Below, piece after piece: positions 19,977 through 29,457 of a stretch of DNA of 64,000 bases. A program made the position numbers and the translations under genes. The DNA comes from Psychrobacter sp. DAB_AL43B (lineage in GTDB: Bacteria; Pseudomonadota; Gammaproteobacteria; Pseudomonadales; Moraxellaceae): the NCBI RefSeq assembly GCF_900168255.1, contig NZ_LT799838.1, positions 1,178,001-1,242,000 on the forward strand. Reading direction: 5' to 3'. The notes below the pieces were generated by a model. The model saw only the letters and a list, made by a program, of their open reading frames with translations. It was not told the DNA's origin and ran no database searches. How positions within the stretch are numbered: position 1 is the first letter of the stretch; every line of letters begins with the position of its first letter.

Positions 19977-20162
19977 CAGTCATAACATAATCTGGTATGC
20001 TATGATTATTAGAAATGGTCATTAACAATAATTGTTAAGACCTATCGTGGGTTTAATGGTTTTGTTGTGCTGTCATTGTCAATAAGTAATCAATGATAGC
20101 GCGACAAACCTTGCAACTTCCAGCACGATATAAAATAACTCTGGTAAAGCGCATGAGCCTGT

Positions 20163-20235
20163 ACTCCGACAAGGTTATCCATGCCTAATTTTATTTGCCT
20201 ATTTAGGCTTATTTTTATAAATCTGTTGTCGGAGT
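20163..20235 (+). promoter_or_regulatory. nested hairpin in the leader of the 20249 gene
   Basis: Outer 10-bp perfect stem ACTCCGACAA (20163-20172) / TTGTCGGAGT (20226-20235) encloses an inner GCCTAA / TTAGGC hairpin. The outer stem ends three bases before the AGGAG ribosome-binding site (20238-20242) of the next gene. It could be an RNA element controlling translation or an operator pair; no known riboswitch class was recognised. Confidence 0.45.
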
Positions 20236-20248
20236 TCAGGAGTCTTAC

Positions 20249-20881
20249 ATGCTAGATAAAAAAACCAGTCATTCTAAATATACTTGTCGTTATAATCCGC
20301 GTCACCCTTTAGCGCAACAGGTTATCAGTCAAATAGATAAGCTTGAATTGCGCCCACAAGATATCGTCAAAGTGATGGGTTATCCCATCAAACATACCAT
20401 TCCCGCTTGTGATCGTCTGCGTCATGTATTGTCTAGCGAAAAACTGGGGCTGGATGGGAGTTATATCGATGGCTACTTTACGGCTGATCAGTTTTTAGAG
20501 AAGTTGTGCTCAGTACTTGATATGAATTATCAAAAATTTGCAGATGATATCGCCCAAATCAAATATGATCTGGCGCATTATCCGCAACCTCAATATAGCT
20601 TGCAAGCCGATGTTGATTTTACGTTTGGGGGAAGCTCAAATTGGCTGTCGCGTTGGGGTGCTTCACTGTCTACTCGTGTGTATTTGCCAAGCGGATTCGG
20701 CAAATTGAATGAAGCCGAGCGTAAAGCGATTATTAAAGAGAACATCCACGAGCATTATCGGCAGTATGAAGGTAACGTACCGTATGATGGTATGATAAAA
20801 GGCTATCATTTGACGATTGAGCAGAATAATAAAGTTATCGATAGGGTGAAGTATCGATTACCAAGCTCTACTAGCGCTTGA
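20249..20881 (+). CDS. hypothetical protein (210 aa)
   Basis: No family recognised with confidence. The first 75 residues (about 30-75: LELRPQDIVKVMGYPIKHTIPACDRL and following) resemble a helix-turn-helix-like or XRE-like segment, and the rest contains FTFGGSSNWLSRWG and an acidic helix. No signal peptide. The ATG is preceded by AGGAG at six bases. The structured leader upstream is the most distinctive thing about it. Confidence 0.65.
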   Translation: MLDKKTSHSKYTCRYNPRHPLAQQVISQIDKLELRPQDIVKVMGYPIKHTIPACDRLRHVLSSEKLGLDGSYIDGYFTADQFLEKLCSVLDMNYQKFADDIAQIKYDLAHYPQPQYSLQADVDFTFGGSSNWLSRWGASLSTRVYLPSGFGKLNEAERKAIIKENIHEHYRQYEGNVPYDGMIKGYHLTIEQNNKVIDRVKYRLPSSTSA

Positions 20882-20990
20882 TATAGGTTTTATAAAAGAA
20901 GCAAATTAAGGTCAAATGTTATCTTGATGTTGTAATCAAGCTGATAGATGAGTTGACTTAGAAGCTATGTTAAATACCTTTAAATAAAAA

Positions 20991-21026
20991 CCGCCCAGTG
21001 CTAAATAGCGCTGGGCGGTTTTTTTG
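20991..21026. terminator. bidirectional terminator between convergent genes
   Basis: Twelve-bp stem starting CCGCCCAG with loop AAAT, followed by eight T on the + strand and preceded by A-rich sequence for the other direction. It serves the 20249 gene and the EstA-like gene. Confidence 0.9.
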
Positions 21027-21044
21027 ACGATTCATTAGGGCTAT

Positions 21045-22943
21045 TTAAAACGCGCCGCTAAGCCCGACAAATACACTCGTTGATTTGTCATCATCGCCTT
21101 GCGAGTGAGTGACGCCAGCATTGGCATTGAGCAAACCAAAGCTTTTGGATACGCCCAGTGTCATACCAAAACTATCATCGTCGGTCTCTATCATTGGCGT
21201 ATCAAAGCTGATATTTGATATGGTATTAAGGCGGGCAGAAGCAGCTTCCCGATTGTCGCTCAACTGCTTTTGATAATGAATATCACCAAAAACACTAAGC
21301 GTATCGGCTAAGCTATGATTGGCTTTTACACCAAGTTTGCCATAGGTTGTAGTATATTTTTGCTCGTCGAACTGCATGGCAATACCAGACATTTCTTGCT
21401 CTTTTAGCGCATCCAATCTTACGCGGCTAGCCGTTGCACCGATATATGGCGTGATAGCGAGGCTGCTTACTTGCATCGGGTAACCGGCCTGCAAATTGGC
21501 ATAATAGCGTTTACCATCGGCATTGGATTTAAATTCTTGTTTATTGCCACCAAGCGTGACCGCACGTGTGACATCAACATCCATATTACCGAAGCCAATT
21601 GCACCATTAAGCTGCACACCGCCAAGACTATCTAAAGTATTGCTATGATAGACACCGAAGCCCACTTCTTCTAGTTCAATATTGCTTAAGCCAGTACGAA
21701 CCGCTGAGTTCTCAAACTCTTTTTGAGTGATGTTGCCATACAACCCTGTGACGGCGTTTGCCGAATTGGGATGAGAAAAATCTACGCCCAATAATACTTG
21801 CGTATTACCATCTCCTTCAAATCCTGCAATATCTTGATTTTCAAACTCACCGGTTGCCCACAAGTTACGGGCAGGTTTTTGCTCACTGCTTTGGATTTGA
21901 TTGATGTGAGATTGCAAGCGCTCGCTGGTTGCCAGCCCTGCTGTCGTCGCAATGTGCGGCAGTACGCCAATCAGACTAGGTGCGGTCACAACGGCACTGG
22001 CATAATCAGCAATCATTTGGTGCGCGCGTCCTGACGGGTGAATACCATCAGCAAAGAAATAGCTCTCATTAGCACCTGGCGTTACTAAGTTATTCGATCC
22101 ACATAGCAGTGAGCTTGCTGTCGTACAAGCTGCTTGAGTAACATTCGTAAAACCATAAGCAGTAGGGTTGGCAGCTACCTGTTGTAGTAAGCTAAAGGTA
22201 TCTAGCGGTATAATATTTGCACCTGTAGCGACAGCACCACTATACATAGATTGGTTGTATAGATTTGCCAACATAGTACCAGACGATTGGAAGCCTGCTC
22301 CTACAGCAATAGCAGTAGGTGTGAGCCCTATATCAGGAATATTGGGTACTAAAATATAGTTTGCACCATTATCTTTTAGCGCTTTGATGGCTGCGACTTG
22401 GCTACCCGCAGCAGCTGAAACAGTATTTATAGCATTAGCAGGATTGGTGGCTGCTGCAAGTAAATCGTTTGCGCCTCCCCATACCACATACATGCCATTA
22501 GGATCGACTTTTTTATTAGTAAGATAGCCATTAACTTGAGTATTGACAGAGGCAACGGGAACGTTAACGCCGAAATCTGTATTAACGATATCTACGCCAG
22601 CTCTTGCCCCACCAATAGCATAGTTATTGCCAGTTTGCGCACCACCAACGGTATTGGCAACAGAGGTTGTACCAAGCTGCTCAGCAAATGAGGTCGCCCA
22701 TACATTATCGGGATTGGTCGTAAATTGACCTGATTCGTTAAGACCCAGCCCTGAAGGAGGAGTACCTTGGGTAATTGGGCTAAAGTAGCCGCCATCGGTT
22801 AAGCTGTCTCCAAAAAATGTCACGCTGCTATAAAGCTCAGCGTGAGCCAAACCAGCTACAGATAGTGAGATAGCTAGCATGCTTTTAGTTAGAGTTTTGA
22901 GGGTAGTAGGTTTAACAATAGCACGAGAGATATTAAGAGGCAT
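21045..22943 (-). CDS. estA: GDSL (SGNH) esterase autotransporter, EstA-like
   Basis: Protein of 632 aa that carries its own outer-membrane anchor. The signal peptide ends near AGLAHA (residue 35). The SGNH lipase domain (about 38-325) has nucleophile Ser47 in FFGDSLTDGG, Asn159 in GGAND, and Asp299/His302 in DGIHPSGRAH. The C-terminal part (about 350-632) is a beta-barrel autotransporter domain ending in a terminal Phe (GLSGAF), which supports surface display of the esterase. Matches the Pseudomonas EstA architecture; it may start at the internal ATG at residue 22. Confidence 0.92.
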   Translation of the reverse strand: MPLNISRAIVKPTTLKTLTKSMLAISLSVAGLAHAELYSSVTFFGDSLTDGGYFSPITQGTPPSGLGLNESGQFTTNPDNVWATSFAEQLGTTSVANTVGGAQTGNNYAIGGARAGVDIVNTDFGVNVPVASVNTQVNGYLTNKKVDPNGMYVVWGGANDLLAAATNPANAINTVSAAAGSQVAAIKALKDNGANYILVPNIPDIGLTPTAIAVGAGFQSSGTMLANLYNQSMYSGAVATGANIIPLDTFSLLQQVAANPTAYGFTNVTQAACTTASSLLCGSNNLVTPGANESYFFADGIHPSGRAHQMIADYASAVVTAPSLIGVLPHIATTAGLATSERLQSHINQIQSSEQKPARNLWATGEFENQDIAGFEGDGNTQVLLGVDFSHPNSANAVTGLYGNITQKEFENSAVRTGLSNIELEEVGFGVYHSNTLDSLGGVQLNGAIGFGNMDVDVTRAVTLGGNKQEFKSNADGKRYYANLQAGYPMQVSSLAITPYIGATASRVRLDALKEQEMSGIAMQFDEQKYTTTYGKLGVKANHSLADTLSVFGDIHYQKQLSDNREAASARLNTISNISFDTPMIETDDDSFGMTLGVSKSFGLLNANAGVTHSQGDDDKSTSVFVGLSGAF

Positions 22944-23235
22944 ATCGACTTCCTTGTCGTCAATGTAGCGGGTTTATTAAGAAAGTGTAACTGCTTTTAA
23001 AAAACCTAGCAATCTATTTAACGGCAAAGCTTAATGTAAGTTGAATAACTCAAAGACTTCATCGAACAATATAACTCTCGAAAGTTTTTTCTCGTGAAGA
23101 GTAAGGATAGTTTGAAGGGTAAATGCAGTATGAGAAAATCGGCTTTATGCTAAATGAGTAGGAATAAAAAAGGAGAATGAGGTAGCATTAGACAGGATCT
23201 GCAAATTCAAATGTAAATAAAAAGGAATTTATAAA

Positions 23236-24555
23236 ATGAAAGGAATCACACGTTTTTCGAACAGCTTAATGGAGAAGTATTTACCAGATCCGTTTTTATT
23301 CGTCATTATCTTAACAGTCGTTATTTTCGCGCTGGGCTTAGGCTTAACTGATTCTTCACCTATACAAATGGTGGCGTTTTGGGGTGAAGGATTTTGGGCG
23401 TTACTTGCATTCTCGATGCAAATGGTGCTCGTACTGGTCACTGGTTTTGTACTGGCAAGCAGCCCGATATTTAAAAAAGGGTTAGGCAAGCTGGCGAGTT
23501 TCGCAAATTCACCAGGTAGCGCGATTATTTGGGTAACCTTAGTATCACTTGCAGCAAGCTGGATTAACTGGGGATTTGGCTTGGTTATTGGGGCGCTATT
23601 CGCAAAAGAATTGGCGAAGCGTGTTGAACATGTCGATTACCGTTTGCTGATTGCCAGTGCTTATTCGGGATTTATCATTTGGCATGCCGGATTTTCTGGA
23701 TCGATTCCGTTGTCGATTGCGACAGAGGGACATCCATTCGTTGACAAAATCGGTATCATTCCAACGAGTGCAACCATTTTTGCTAGTTATAACTTAATCA
23801 TCGTTGCGGCATTAGTGATTATTGTGCCTTTATTAAACCGTTTAATGATGCCGAGAAAAGAAGATACGATTACCGTCGATCCCAAACTTCTGGTTGATCC
23901 GATTATTGAGGCGCTTCCGGCAAAATCAGAGATGACACCAGCAGAGCGTTTGGAAAACAGCTGGATTTTATCGATGGTCATCGGCGCAATGGGCATTGCT
24001 TTTATTGTTTATTATTTCGTACAAAATGGCTTTGCGTTAACGCTCGACTTGGTGAACTTTATGTTCTTATTCCTTGGGATTATATTCCACGGAACACCTC
24101 GTAAGTATTTGATTGCCGTTCAAGAAGCCGTCAAAGGAGCAGGCGCGATCATCGTTCAATTTCCGTTTTATGCAGGCATTATGGGAATGATGACGGCATC
24201 TGGTTTGGCAGGTGTTATGTCAGATGCGTTTGTCAACGTTTCGACAGCAGACACGCTGCCACTTTTTGCTTTCCTAAGTGCAGGACTCGTCAACTTCTTT
24301 GTCCCTTCAGGTGGTGGACAATGGGCAGTTCAAGCGCCAATTATGTTAGAAGCCGCGGAAATGCTTGGCAGTGACCCAGCGAAAGTTGCCATGGCTGTTG
24401 CATGGGGCGATGCTTGGACAAATATGATTCAACCGTTCTGGGCATTACCAGCACTGGCAATTGCTGGACTGAAAGCCAAAGATATCATGGGCTTTTGTGT
24501 CATTGTGTTGGTGGTCAGTGGCGTGGTAATTGGTTTAGGATTATTGTTCTTGTAA
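23236..24555 (+). CDS. atoE: short-chain fatty acid transporter, AtoE family
   Basis: Polytopic permease, 439 aa, of the AtoE/short-chain fatty acid transporter family. Conserved blocks are KYLPDPFLFVIILT at the N terminus, ASWINWGFGLVIGALFAKELAKR, YSGFIIWHAGFSGSIPL, FVPSGGGQWAVQAP and AWGDAWTNMIQPFWALP. Glycine is coded by GGA about 14 times, much more than in neighbouring genes, which prefer GGT and GGC; this suggests acquisition from another lineage. It stands alone, with a strong palindromic terminator downstream. Substrates are probably short-chain acids such as acetoacetate or butyrate. Confidence 0.88.
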   Translation: MKGITRFSNSLMEKYLPDPFLFVIILTVVIFALGLGLTDSSPIQMVAFWGEGFWALLAFSMQMVLVLVTGFVLASSPIFKKGLGKLASFANSPGSAIIWVTLVSLAASWINWGFGLVIGALFAKELAKRVEHVDYRLLIASAYSGFIIWHAGFSGSIPLSIATEGHPFVDKIGIIPTSATIFASYNLIIVAALVIIVPLLNRLMMPRKEDTITVDPKLLVDPIIEALPAKSEMTPAERLENSWILSMVIGAMGIAFIVYYFVQNGFALTLDLVNFMFLFLGIIFHGTPRKYLIAVQEAVKGAGAIIVQFPFYAGIMGMMTASGLAGVMSDAFVNVSTADTLPLFAFLSAGLVNFFVPSGGGQWAVQAPIMLEAAEMLGSDPAKVAMAVAWGDAWTNMIQPFWALPALAIAGLKAKDIMGFCVIVLVVSGVVIGLGLLFL

Positions 24556-24645
24556 ATAAAGACTAGGGTTTCGGCCTTGCCTATTTTAGGGGTTTTCTTG
24601 AATTACGATTCATATATTTTTCTAGAAAATTGCTTCAACCTTTAA

Positions 24646-24691
24646 AAATACTTAAAAAGCCTCACTGTGTAGTGAGGCTTTTTAAGTATTT
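24646..24691 (+). terminator. long palindromic terminator after atoE
   Basis: Near-perfect palindrome of about 46 bp with GC core GCCTCACT / AGTGAGGC, loop GTGT, and A/T flanks that serve either direction. Confidence 0.88.
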
Positions 24692-25212
24692 AGTGCGGGG
24701 AAATAGCTAATATCTATCCTAGCTGCGCCAACGATGCTAACTGAATCGTCCCGACTATATTGGAGACTGTTTTATGGGTGTCAGGCTTTTAAACCTGCCG
24801 CGGTAAATTTATCTTAATAGGTAGCTTCAAGTTTTTAAGGCGGTGCATAATTGATAACGTTATGTAGTTGCCTTTATTATGCCACTACATGTCTATTCGG
24901 GTCATGTAAGCGATAAATACTAGACCACTAGGCAAGGTACTCTCTAAAAAGACCTATGCAGATTGGAATGAGATAGTCCAAGAGCGTTATCCTCAACACT
25001 ATTAGTTGTTTTAAAATATGGTTTTATTCATCTTTCAACACCTTATACTATGTGAGTTATTGACGCCAAAAAGCCAGCGAGGTTATCAATAACCCTAAAA
25101 TAGGGCAGGATAAATGACCGATAATAAGATAAACTCCCCCGCGAGCGCTGATGGGGTTCAATGCATATAGGACTGGGCAGATGCATTTGGCTGCTAGGGT
25201 AGTTGTGAGAGA
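24692..25212. other. 520-bp region without a recognised gene
   Basis: No open frame of note. A short in-frame stretch near 24950-25005 (KTYADWNEIVQERYP then stop) could be the tail of a lost gene but was not recognised. Confidence 0.35.
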
Positions 25213-25252
25213 CCATTTATACAAGAACATTTATACAAGAACATTTATATAA
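25213..25252. repeat. 14-bp tandem repeat before the NADAR-like gene
   Basis: Unit CATTTATACAAGAA is present twice in tandem plus a partial third copy, ending at the ribosome-binding AAGG. It may affect promoter or leader length; slippage in such units can vary expression. Confidence 0.6.
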
Positions 25253-25263
25253 GGCACATCGCT

Positions 25264-25977
25264 ATGGAACAAACACAAAACGCTGTAGAACAAAGACCCG
25301 TATTCATGCCTAGAGTCAACAGTGACAATCTGGTAAAAACGGATATGGTTAGGTTTGAGCGGCATGTGGGATTCGCGAGTAGACAAAAGAAAAAGTCCAT
25401 CAATGACCTACATCAAGTCATTCGCAAAAAGTATGGATTTAATAACGTCTTAGAGCTATCTAGTAAATCCGGCAATAAGCTAAGTTTTGCGCTGAGCCCA
25501 TCGAGCTTAAGGCTTGCTAATGAGCATGATGGGCAACAGTATAGTGTCGAAAATGCCTTTCAAAGCAGTATGGTTTTTGAGGACGGCGGTCCCTATACCG
25601 ACTTGCTGAGCGCCCCGCCAAGACAAGCCAAAAAAGACGAGCGATTAATAACTTCGGGTGAATTAATGAGCTACGATTATTTTGGCGTAGAGTGGAGCGT
25701 AGAGCCATTAACCACGTTTTACGATTGGCTGTATGTGAATGCCCTAAAGCAAAACCCTCAGCTGCATGAAGAGGTCATGCAATATCAAGCTTTTACTGAT
25801 ATTGAGTTTAATCCCAAAAAGTCTATTCATTGTGCGGCTTATGCGCTGGCTATGTTTGTGGCGCTCAATAAACGAGAGTTGCTCGATAATGTTGAAGACC
25901 CAACGGTATTTTTTAATTTATATCATGAATTTAAAGTGAGTAATACCGAGCAGCTGTTGGAAGAGGGTTGGCTCTGA
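25264..25977 (+). CDS. NADAR-type protein resembling DarT1-associated antitoxins (orphan)
   Basis: Protein of 237 aa that I match from memory to the DarT1-associated NADAR antitoxin-like family. It shares VLELSSKSGNKLSFALS, FQSSMVFEDGGPYTDLL, AKKDERLITSGEL, FGVEWSVEPLTTFYDWLY and AFTDIEFNPKKSIHCAAYA in that order. NADAR proteins act on ADP-ribosylated substrates; some reverse DarT DNA ADP-ribosylation. No DarT toxin gene lies within several kb on either side, so it is an orphan here. An AAGG lies nine bases upstream of the ATG. The family match needs a profile search. Confidence 0.6.
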   Translation: MEQTQNAVEQRPVFMPRVNSDNLVKTDMVRFERHVGFASRQKKKSINDLHQVIRKKYGFNNVLELSSKSGNKLSFALSPSSLRLANEHDGQQYSVENAFQSSMVFEDGGPYTDLLSAPPRQAKKDERLITSGELMSYDYFGVEWSVEPLTTFYDWLYVNALKQNPQLHEEVMQYQAFTDIEFNPKKSIHCAAYALAMFVALNKRELLDNVEDPTVFFNLYHEFKVSNTEQLLEEGWL

Positions 25978-26049
25978 TAGCTAGACCAGCTGTACTGAGT
26001 CTGAAAGCCTACCTAATTTTTAAATTTAGCCAGCACAGCATTTTCAATA

Positions 26050-26083
26050 AAAAAGGACACAACATCATGTTGTGTCCTTTTTT
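26050..26083 (+). terminator. terminator after the NADAR-like gene
   Basis: Perfect stem AGGACACAAC with its complement around an ATCAT-like loop, bracketed by A-run and T-run. Confidence 0.9.
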
Positions 26084-26374
26084 ATTGGTATACATTTTGC
26101 CAGTAGCTCAGCTTTATGCTTTATTATCATCCAGCTCAAAGTTTCGCCCAGCCGAGATAATACCTCAGTGATGCCAACCAAACTCCCACCTTGGCAATGC
26201 TGAGGCACCATTTTATATAAATAGCTATAAATTCACATTCACTTATATCCATTGTTATCAGAGGCTTTAAGCGAGTATATATTCTTTATTCAGTATAGAC
26301 CAATCTAGGCAAAGTATATTTTTGACCATCGTCTAAGGTCAAAATACACCAAAACACCCATATCTATAAATTGA

Positions 26375-26390
26375 TTGCATTCGAATTCAA
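26375..26390. promoter_or_regulatory. LacI-type operator upstream of the symporter gene
   Basis: TTGCATTCGAATTCAA is a 16-bp near-perfect palindrome with a central CG, the usual design of LacI-family operators. It lies 105 bp before the symporter ATG. The same pattern occurs at 32898-32913 in the promoter of the catabolic cluster whose own LacI regulator is at 35490; the two share TGCA-N-TCGAATTCAA when aligned. Confidence 0.6.
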
Positions 26391-26494
26391 TATTAAATAT
26401 ACTCAAGTTATATTAATTTATAAGAAATTCCAATCAAGTTAATAAAGTATTACTTTATGAGTTTGGGAGGGCCATTAACAAAAGGATTTTGATT

Positions 26495-28123
26495 ATGGAA
26501 AGTTTTGGTGCCCTTAACTGGGGGATTGTCATTGTTTATTTATTAGTTAATCTTTTGCTCGGCTGGTTTATGAGTCGGAAAATTTCTACTGCTGAAGATT
26601 ATTATATTGGTGACCGTTCAGCCCCTTGGTGGGCGATTGGTATTTCTGTAATTGCCACTTATATCAGTGCCTTGTCGTTTTTAGGTGGTCCTGCCTGGGC
26701 ATATGGTGATGGTATGGCAGCTCTCGCCATTCACATCAACTATCCATTAGTTGTTTTCATCGTCGTAGTATTTTTCCTACCTTTCTTTTATAGCAGCGGC
26801 GTAGCGTCTATTTATGATTATTTAGAACGTCGATTTGGTAAGAAATCCCGAGCAATCATGAGTGTATTGTTTTTGATTAGCCAAACCATCACTACTGCTT
26901 CTATTCTAACAGCCACCGCTTTTGTCATAACCTTTGCAACAGGTATAGAGCCAAAAACGGCAATTATCATTATGTCAGCTATCGTAGTGGGTTATACGTT
27001 AATGGGCGGCATGAATGCTGTTATTTGGACGGACGTCTTGCAAGGATTTATTTTATTTCTTGGTGCGGGGATTATCTTTTTCATACTAATTGGCGAAGTG
27101 TCACCGATGTCAGGGGCTCTTACCATGCTTGGCGAAAACGATAAACTAAATCCACTCAACTGGAGCGTAGACTTTTCGGTTACCCCAACGGTCTGGGCAG
27201 GCGTTGTAGCGATGACATTGTTTCATGTCACGGTATATGGTGGTAATCAGATGATGGTACAGCGCACCTTGGGTGCAAAAACTATGGGAGATGCTAAGAA
27301 GTCTTATCTATTGATGGGCTTTGTTGCATTTTTTATCTACTTTTTGTTCTTCTTTATTGGTGCGCTATTATACGTTTATTTCAAGGGTAAACCATTTGCA
27401 CAACCAAATGAAATCATCTTGATATTTGCTAATATGCTTGCCATTCCTGGTTTGATGGGGATCATTGCTGCCGCAATCTTATCAGCTTCAATGTCAAGTC
27501 TATCATCGGCACTAAACTCTCTAGCGACGATATCTGTGCTCGATTTTTATCAGCCGTACGTGAAAAAAGATGGTAATGAAAGGCACTATTTAGCCGCCTC
27601 TCGTATTCTTACCATCATTTGGGCAATATTAATCATTCCTGCTGCATTCGCATTCATTGATAGTAAAGGGTCTATTTTAGAGACATTTACAGAGGTTTCT
27701 TCATATTTTGTTGGGGCAAAGTTGGCCATGTTTGGTTTGGGCTTCTTTTCGAAACACACCACCGAGCGAGGTCTTATCACTGGTGTGATTGCTGGTTTTA
27801 TTGGTTTATACGTGTTCGCAGTCGGTATTCCATTTACCGATTGGACACCACCAAATATCGCATGGCCTTGGTTTGTGGTCATTGGCGGTGCTATTAATAT
27901 CATTGTTTCCATCAGTGCAAGCTTGTTACTTGATGGTAGACAAGAAGTTTGGCATGAACAAACGGTCAAAGGTCAACAGCTAAAGTTTGCCGCTGAAGGC
28001 AGACCTGAGAAAGTTGATGGATGGTATGTGGTACCTGGTAGGGTTGATAAAGTAGTGTGGTTATTACCAGTGCTATTTGTCTGTATTATATTATTCTTAG
28101 CATATTTTGGTACGTTAGGCTAA
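26495..28123 (+). CDS. sodium:solute symporter (SSS family)
   Basis: Polytopic carrier of about 542 aa in the SSS/SGLT family. N-terminal NWGIVIVYLLVNLLLGWFMSRK and YYIGDRSAPWWAIGISVIATYISALSFLGGP (helix 2 region) are typical, and the sodium-site serines lie in ILSASMSSLSSALNS. A TTG at 26489 could start the frame, but AAAGGA at 26481-26486 points to the ATG at 26495. A LacI-type operator shared with the cluster at 31.6-42.1 kb makes it the candidate importer of that pathway's substrate. No terminator separates it from pntAA, 75 bp downstream. Confidence 0.87.
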   Translation: MESFGALNWGIVIVYLLVNLLLGWFMSRKISTAEDYYIGDRSAPWWAIGISVIATYISALSFLGGPAWAYGDGMAALAIHINYPLVVFIVVVFFLPFFYSSGVASIYDYLERRFGKKSRAIMSVLFLISQTITTASILTATAFVITFATGIEPKTAIIIMSAIVVGYTLMGGMNAVIWTDVLQGFILFLGAGIIFFILIGEVSPMSGALTMLGENDKLNPLNWSVDFSVTPTVWAGVVAMTLFHVTVYGGNQMMVQRTLGAKTMGDAKKSYLLMGFVAFFIYFLFFFIGALLYVYFKGKPFAQPNEIILIFANMLAIPGLMGIIAAAILSASMSSLSSALNSLATISVLDFYQPYVKKDGNERHYLAASRILTIIWAILIIPAAFAFIDSKGSILETFTEVSSYFVGAKLAMFGLGFFSKHTTERGLITGVIAGFIGLYVFAVGIPFTDWTPPNIAWPWFVVIGGAINIIVSISASLLLDGRQEVWHEQTVKGQQLKFAAEGRPEKVDGWYVVPGRVDKVVWLLPVLFVCIILFLAYFGTLG

Positions 28124-28141
28124 AGCGTGTCACTGGTTGGA

Positions 28142-28172
28142 TTATGAGACCTACAAATATGAGACCTACAAA
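28142..28172. repeat. short direct repeat before pntAA
   Basis: ATGAGACCTACAAA occurs twice with a two-base spacer, between the symporter stop and the pntAA ribosome-binding site. Meaning unknown. Confidence 0.5.
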
Positions 28173-28198
28173 GTAGTCATTAGACGTAAGGAGACGGT

Positions 28199-29356
28199 AT
28201 GAGAATCGGTGTCATCAGTGCAGATAGCGCAAGCGAGAGTCGGGTCGCATTAACCCCAGACGCAGTAAAGAAATTACGCAAACTTGGGTTTGAAGTCATC
28301 ATTCAATCAGGTGCAGGTCAAGCATCTTATTATGCTGATGAATTATATCAAGCGGCTGGAGCCGATATTGCCAACAGCAGCATTGATGTCGTCAGCCAGT
28401 CTCAAATTATTACCACCGTCAACGACTTGCCACCAGCGGTAACCGATCACTTAACCTCTGGTCAAATCGTTATCGGTATGCTCGACCCGTATCGCAATAC
28501 CCAACTTGACACTTATGCGGTAAAAGGCGCAACCGCCTTTGCCATGGAGCTGTTACCACGTACCTTATCGCGGGCGCAGAATATGGACGTCTTGTCATCG
28601 CAAGCCAACCTTGCCGGTTATAAAGCCGTATTGCTCGCGGCCAATGAATACTCGCGTCCTTTCCCCATGTTTATGACCTCAGCCGGTACGGTTAAGCCTG
28701 CCAAAGTGGTCATCTTAGGGGTCGGTGTGGCAGGCTTACAAGCCATTGCCACCGCTAAGCGCTTAGGCGCCGTCGTTGAAGCAAGCGATTTACGTCCGAC
28801 CGCTCGTGAGCAAGTAGAGTCATTAGGGGGTAAGTGGCTTGATGTACCAATGAGTGCAGAGGAAGCTGAGACCGCTAAATCCACAGGCGGCTATGCGTGG
28901 ACGCCATCAGAGCAATATGTCAAAGACCAAGCCGCTGTCGTCGACAAAGCCTTAAGCAATGCAGATATCGTCATCACCACCGCACAAATCCCCGGTCGCC
29001 AAGCACCGCGCTTGGTCCATCAAGCAACCCTTGCCAAAATGAAGGCAGGTTCGGTGCTGATTGATATGGCTGCTGGAACAGGCGGTAATGTCGAAGGTAG
29101 CGTCCCTGATGAAACCATTATGACGGCCAATGGCGTACGTATCGTCGGTGCCGCCAATATTCCATCCATGCTCGCGGCGCAATCATCAGACCTGTATGCC
29201 AATAACCTGGTCAATTTTATTACTACCTTAATTGCGCCTGCCGCGACAGACGACGCTGCAGCAAACACACTGGCACTCAACTTAGACATGGAAGATGAGA
29301 TTCAAGGGGCATTAGCCGTGACGCATGACAACCAAGTGCGTCTCGCTAAGCGCTAA
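28199..29356 (+). CDS. pntAA: NAD(P) transhydrogenase subunit alpha, part 1
   Basis: Soluble NAD(H)-binding domain I of proton-translocating transhydrogenase, 385 aa. The N-terminal alanine-dehydrogenase-like fold is followed by the dinucleotide-binding VVILGVGVAGLQAIATAKRLGA near residue 170, and by ITTAQIPGRQAPRLV and AAGTGGNVEGS. It lacks the membrane helices, which are supplied by the next gene, so this is the split alpha-subunit form. AAGGAGA lies just upstream of the ATG. Confidence 0.93.
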   Translation: MRIGVISADSASESRVALTPDAVKKLRKLGFEVIIQSGAGQASYYADELYQAAGADIANSSIDVVSQSQIITTVNDLPPAVTDHLTSGQIVIGMLDPYRNTQLDTYAVKGATAFAMELLPRTLSRAQNMDVLSSQANLAGYKAVLLAANEYSRPFPMFMTSAGTVKPAKVVILGVGVAGLQAIATAKRLGAVVEASDLRPTAREQVESLGGKWLDVPMSAEEAETAKSTGGYAWTPSEQYVKDQAAVVDKALSNADIVITTAQIPGRQAPRLVHQATLAKMKAGSVLIDMAAGTGGNVEGSVPDETIMTANGVRIVGAANIPSMLAAQSSDLYANNLVNFITTLIAPAATDDAAANTLALNLDMEDEIQGALAVTHDNQVRLAKR

Positions 29357-29408
29357 ATCTCAATTCCCAAGTCTCAAATCTCAAGTCTCAAGTCTCAAGT
29401 CTCAATAT
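29357..29408. repeat. 7-bp tandem repeat between pntAA and pntAB
   Basis: The unit CTCAAGT repeats about four times perfectly with degenerate copies on the left (CTCAATTCCCAAGTCTCAAAT). It lies in the 101-bp gap within the operon. Likely slippage-prone filler. Confidence 0.7.
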
Positions 29409-29457
29409 CTTATGATTATACATTTGCCAGTAACGAAACAATTTTTAGGAGGATAAG

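Noticed and set aside
24950..25005. Short coding-like text before a stop (KTYADWNEIVQERYP)
   Set aside because: Too short and not recognised; could not be linked to any gene family.
29357..29408. CRISPR-like array in the 7-bp repeats
   Set aside because: Units are tandem without spacers and far too short; it is a simple tandem repeat. No CRISPR array seen elsewhere.
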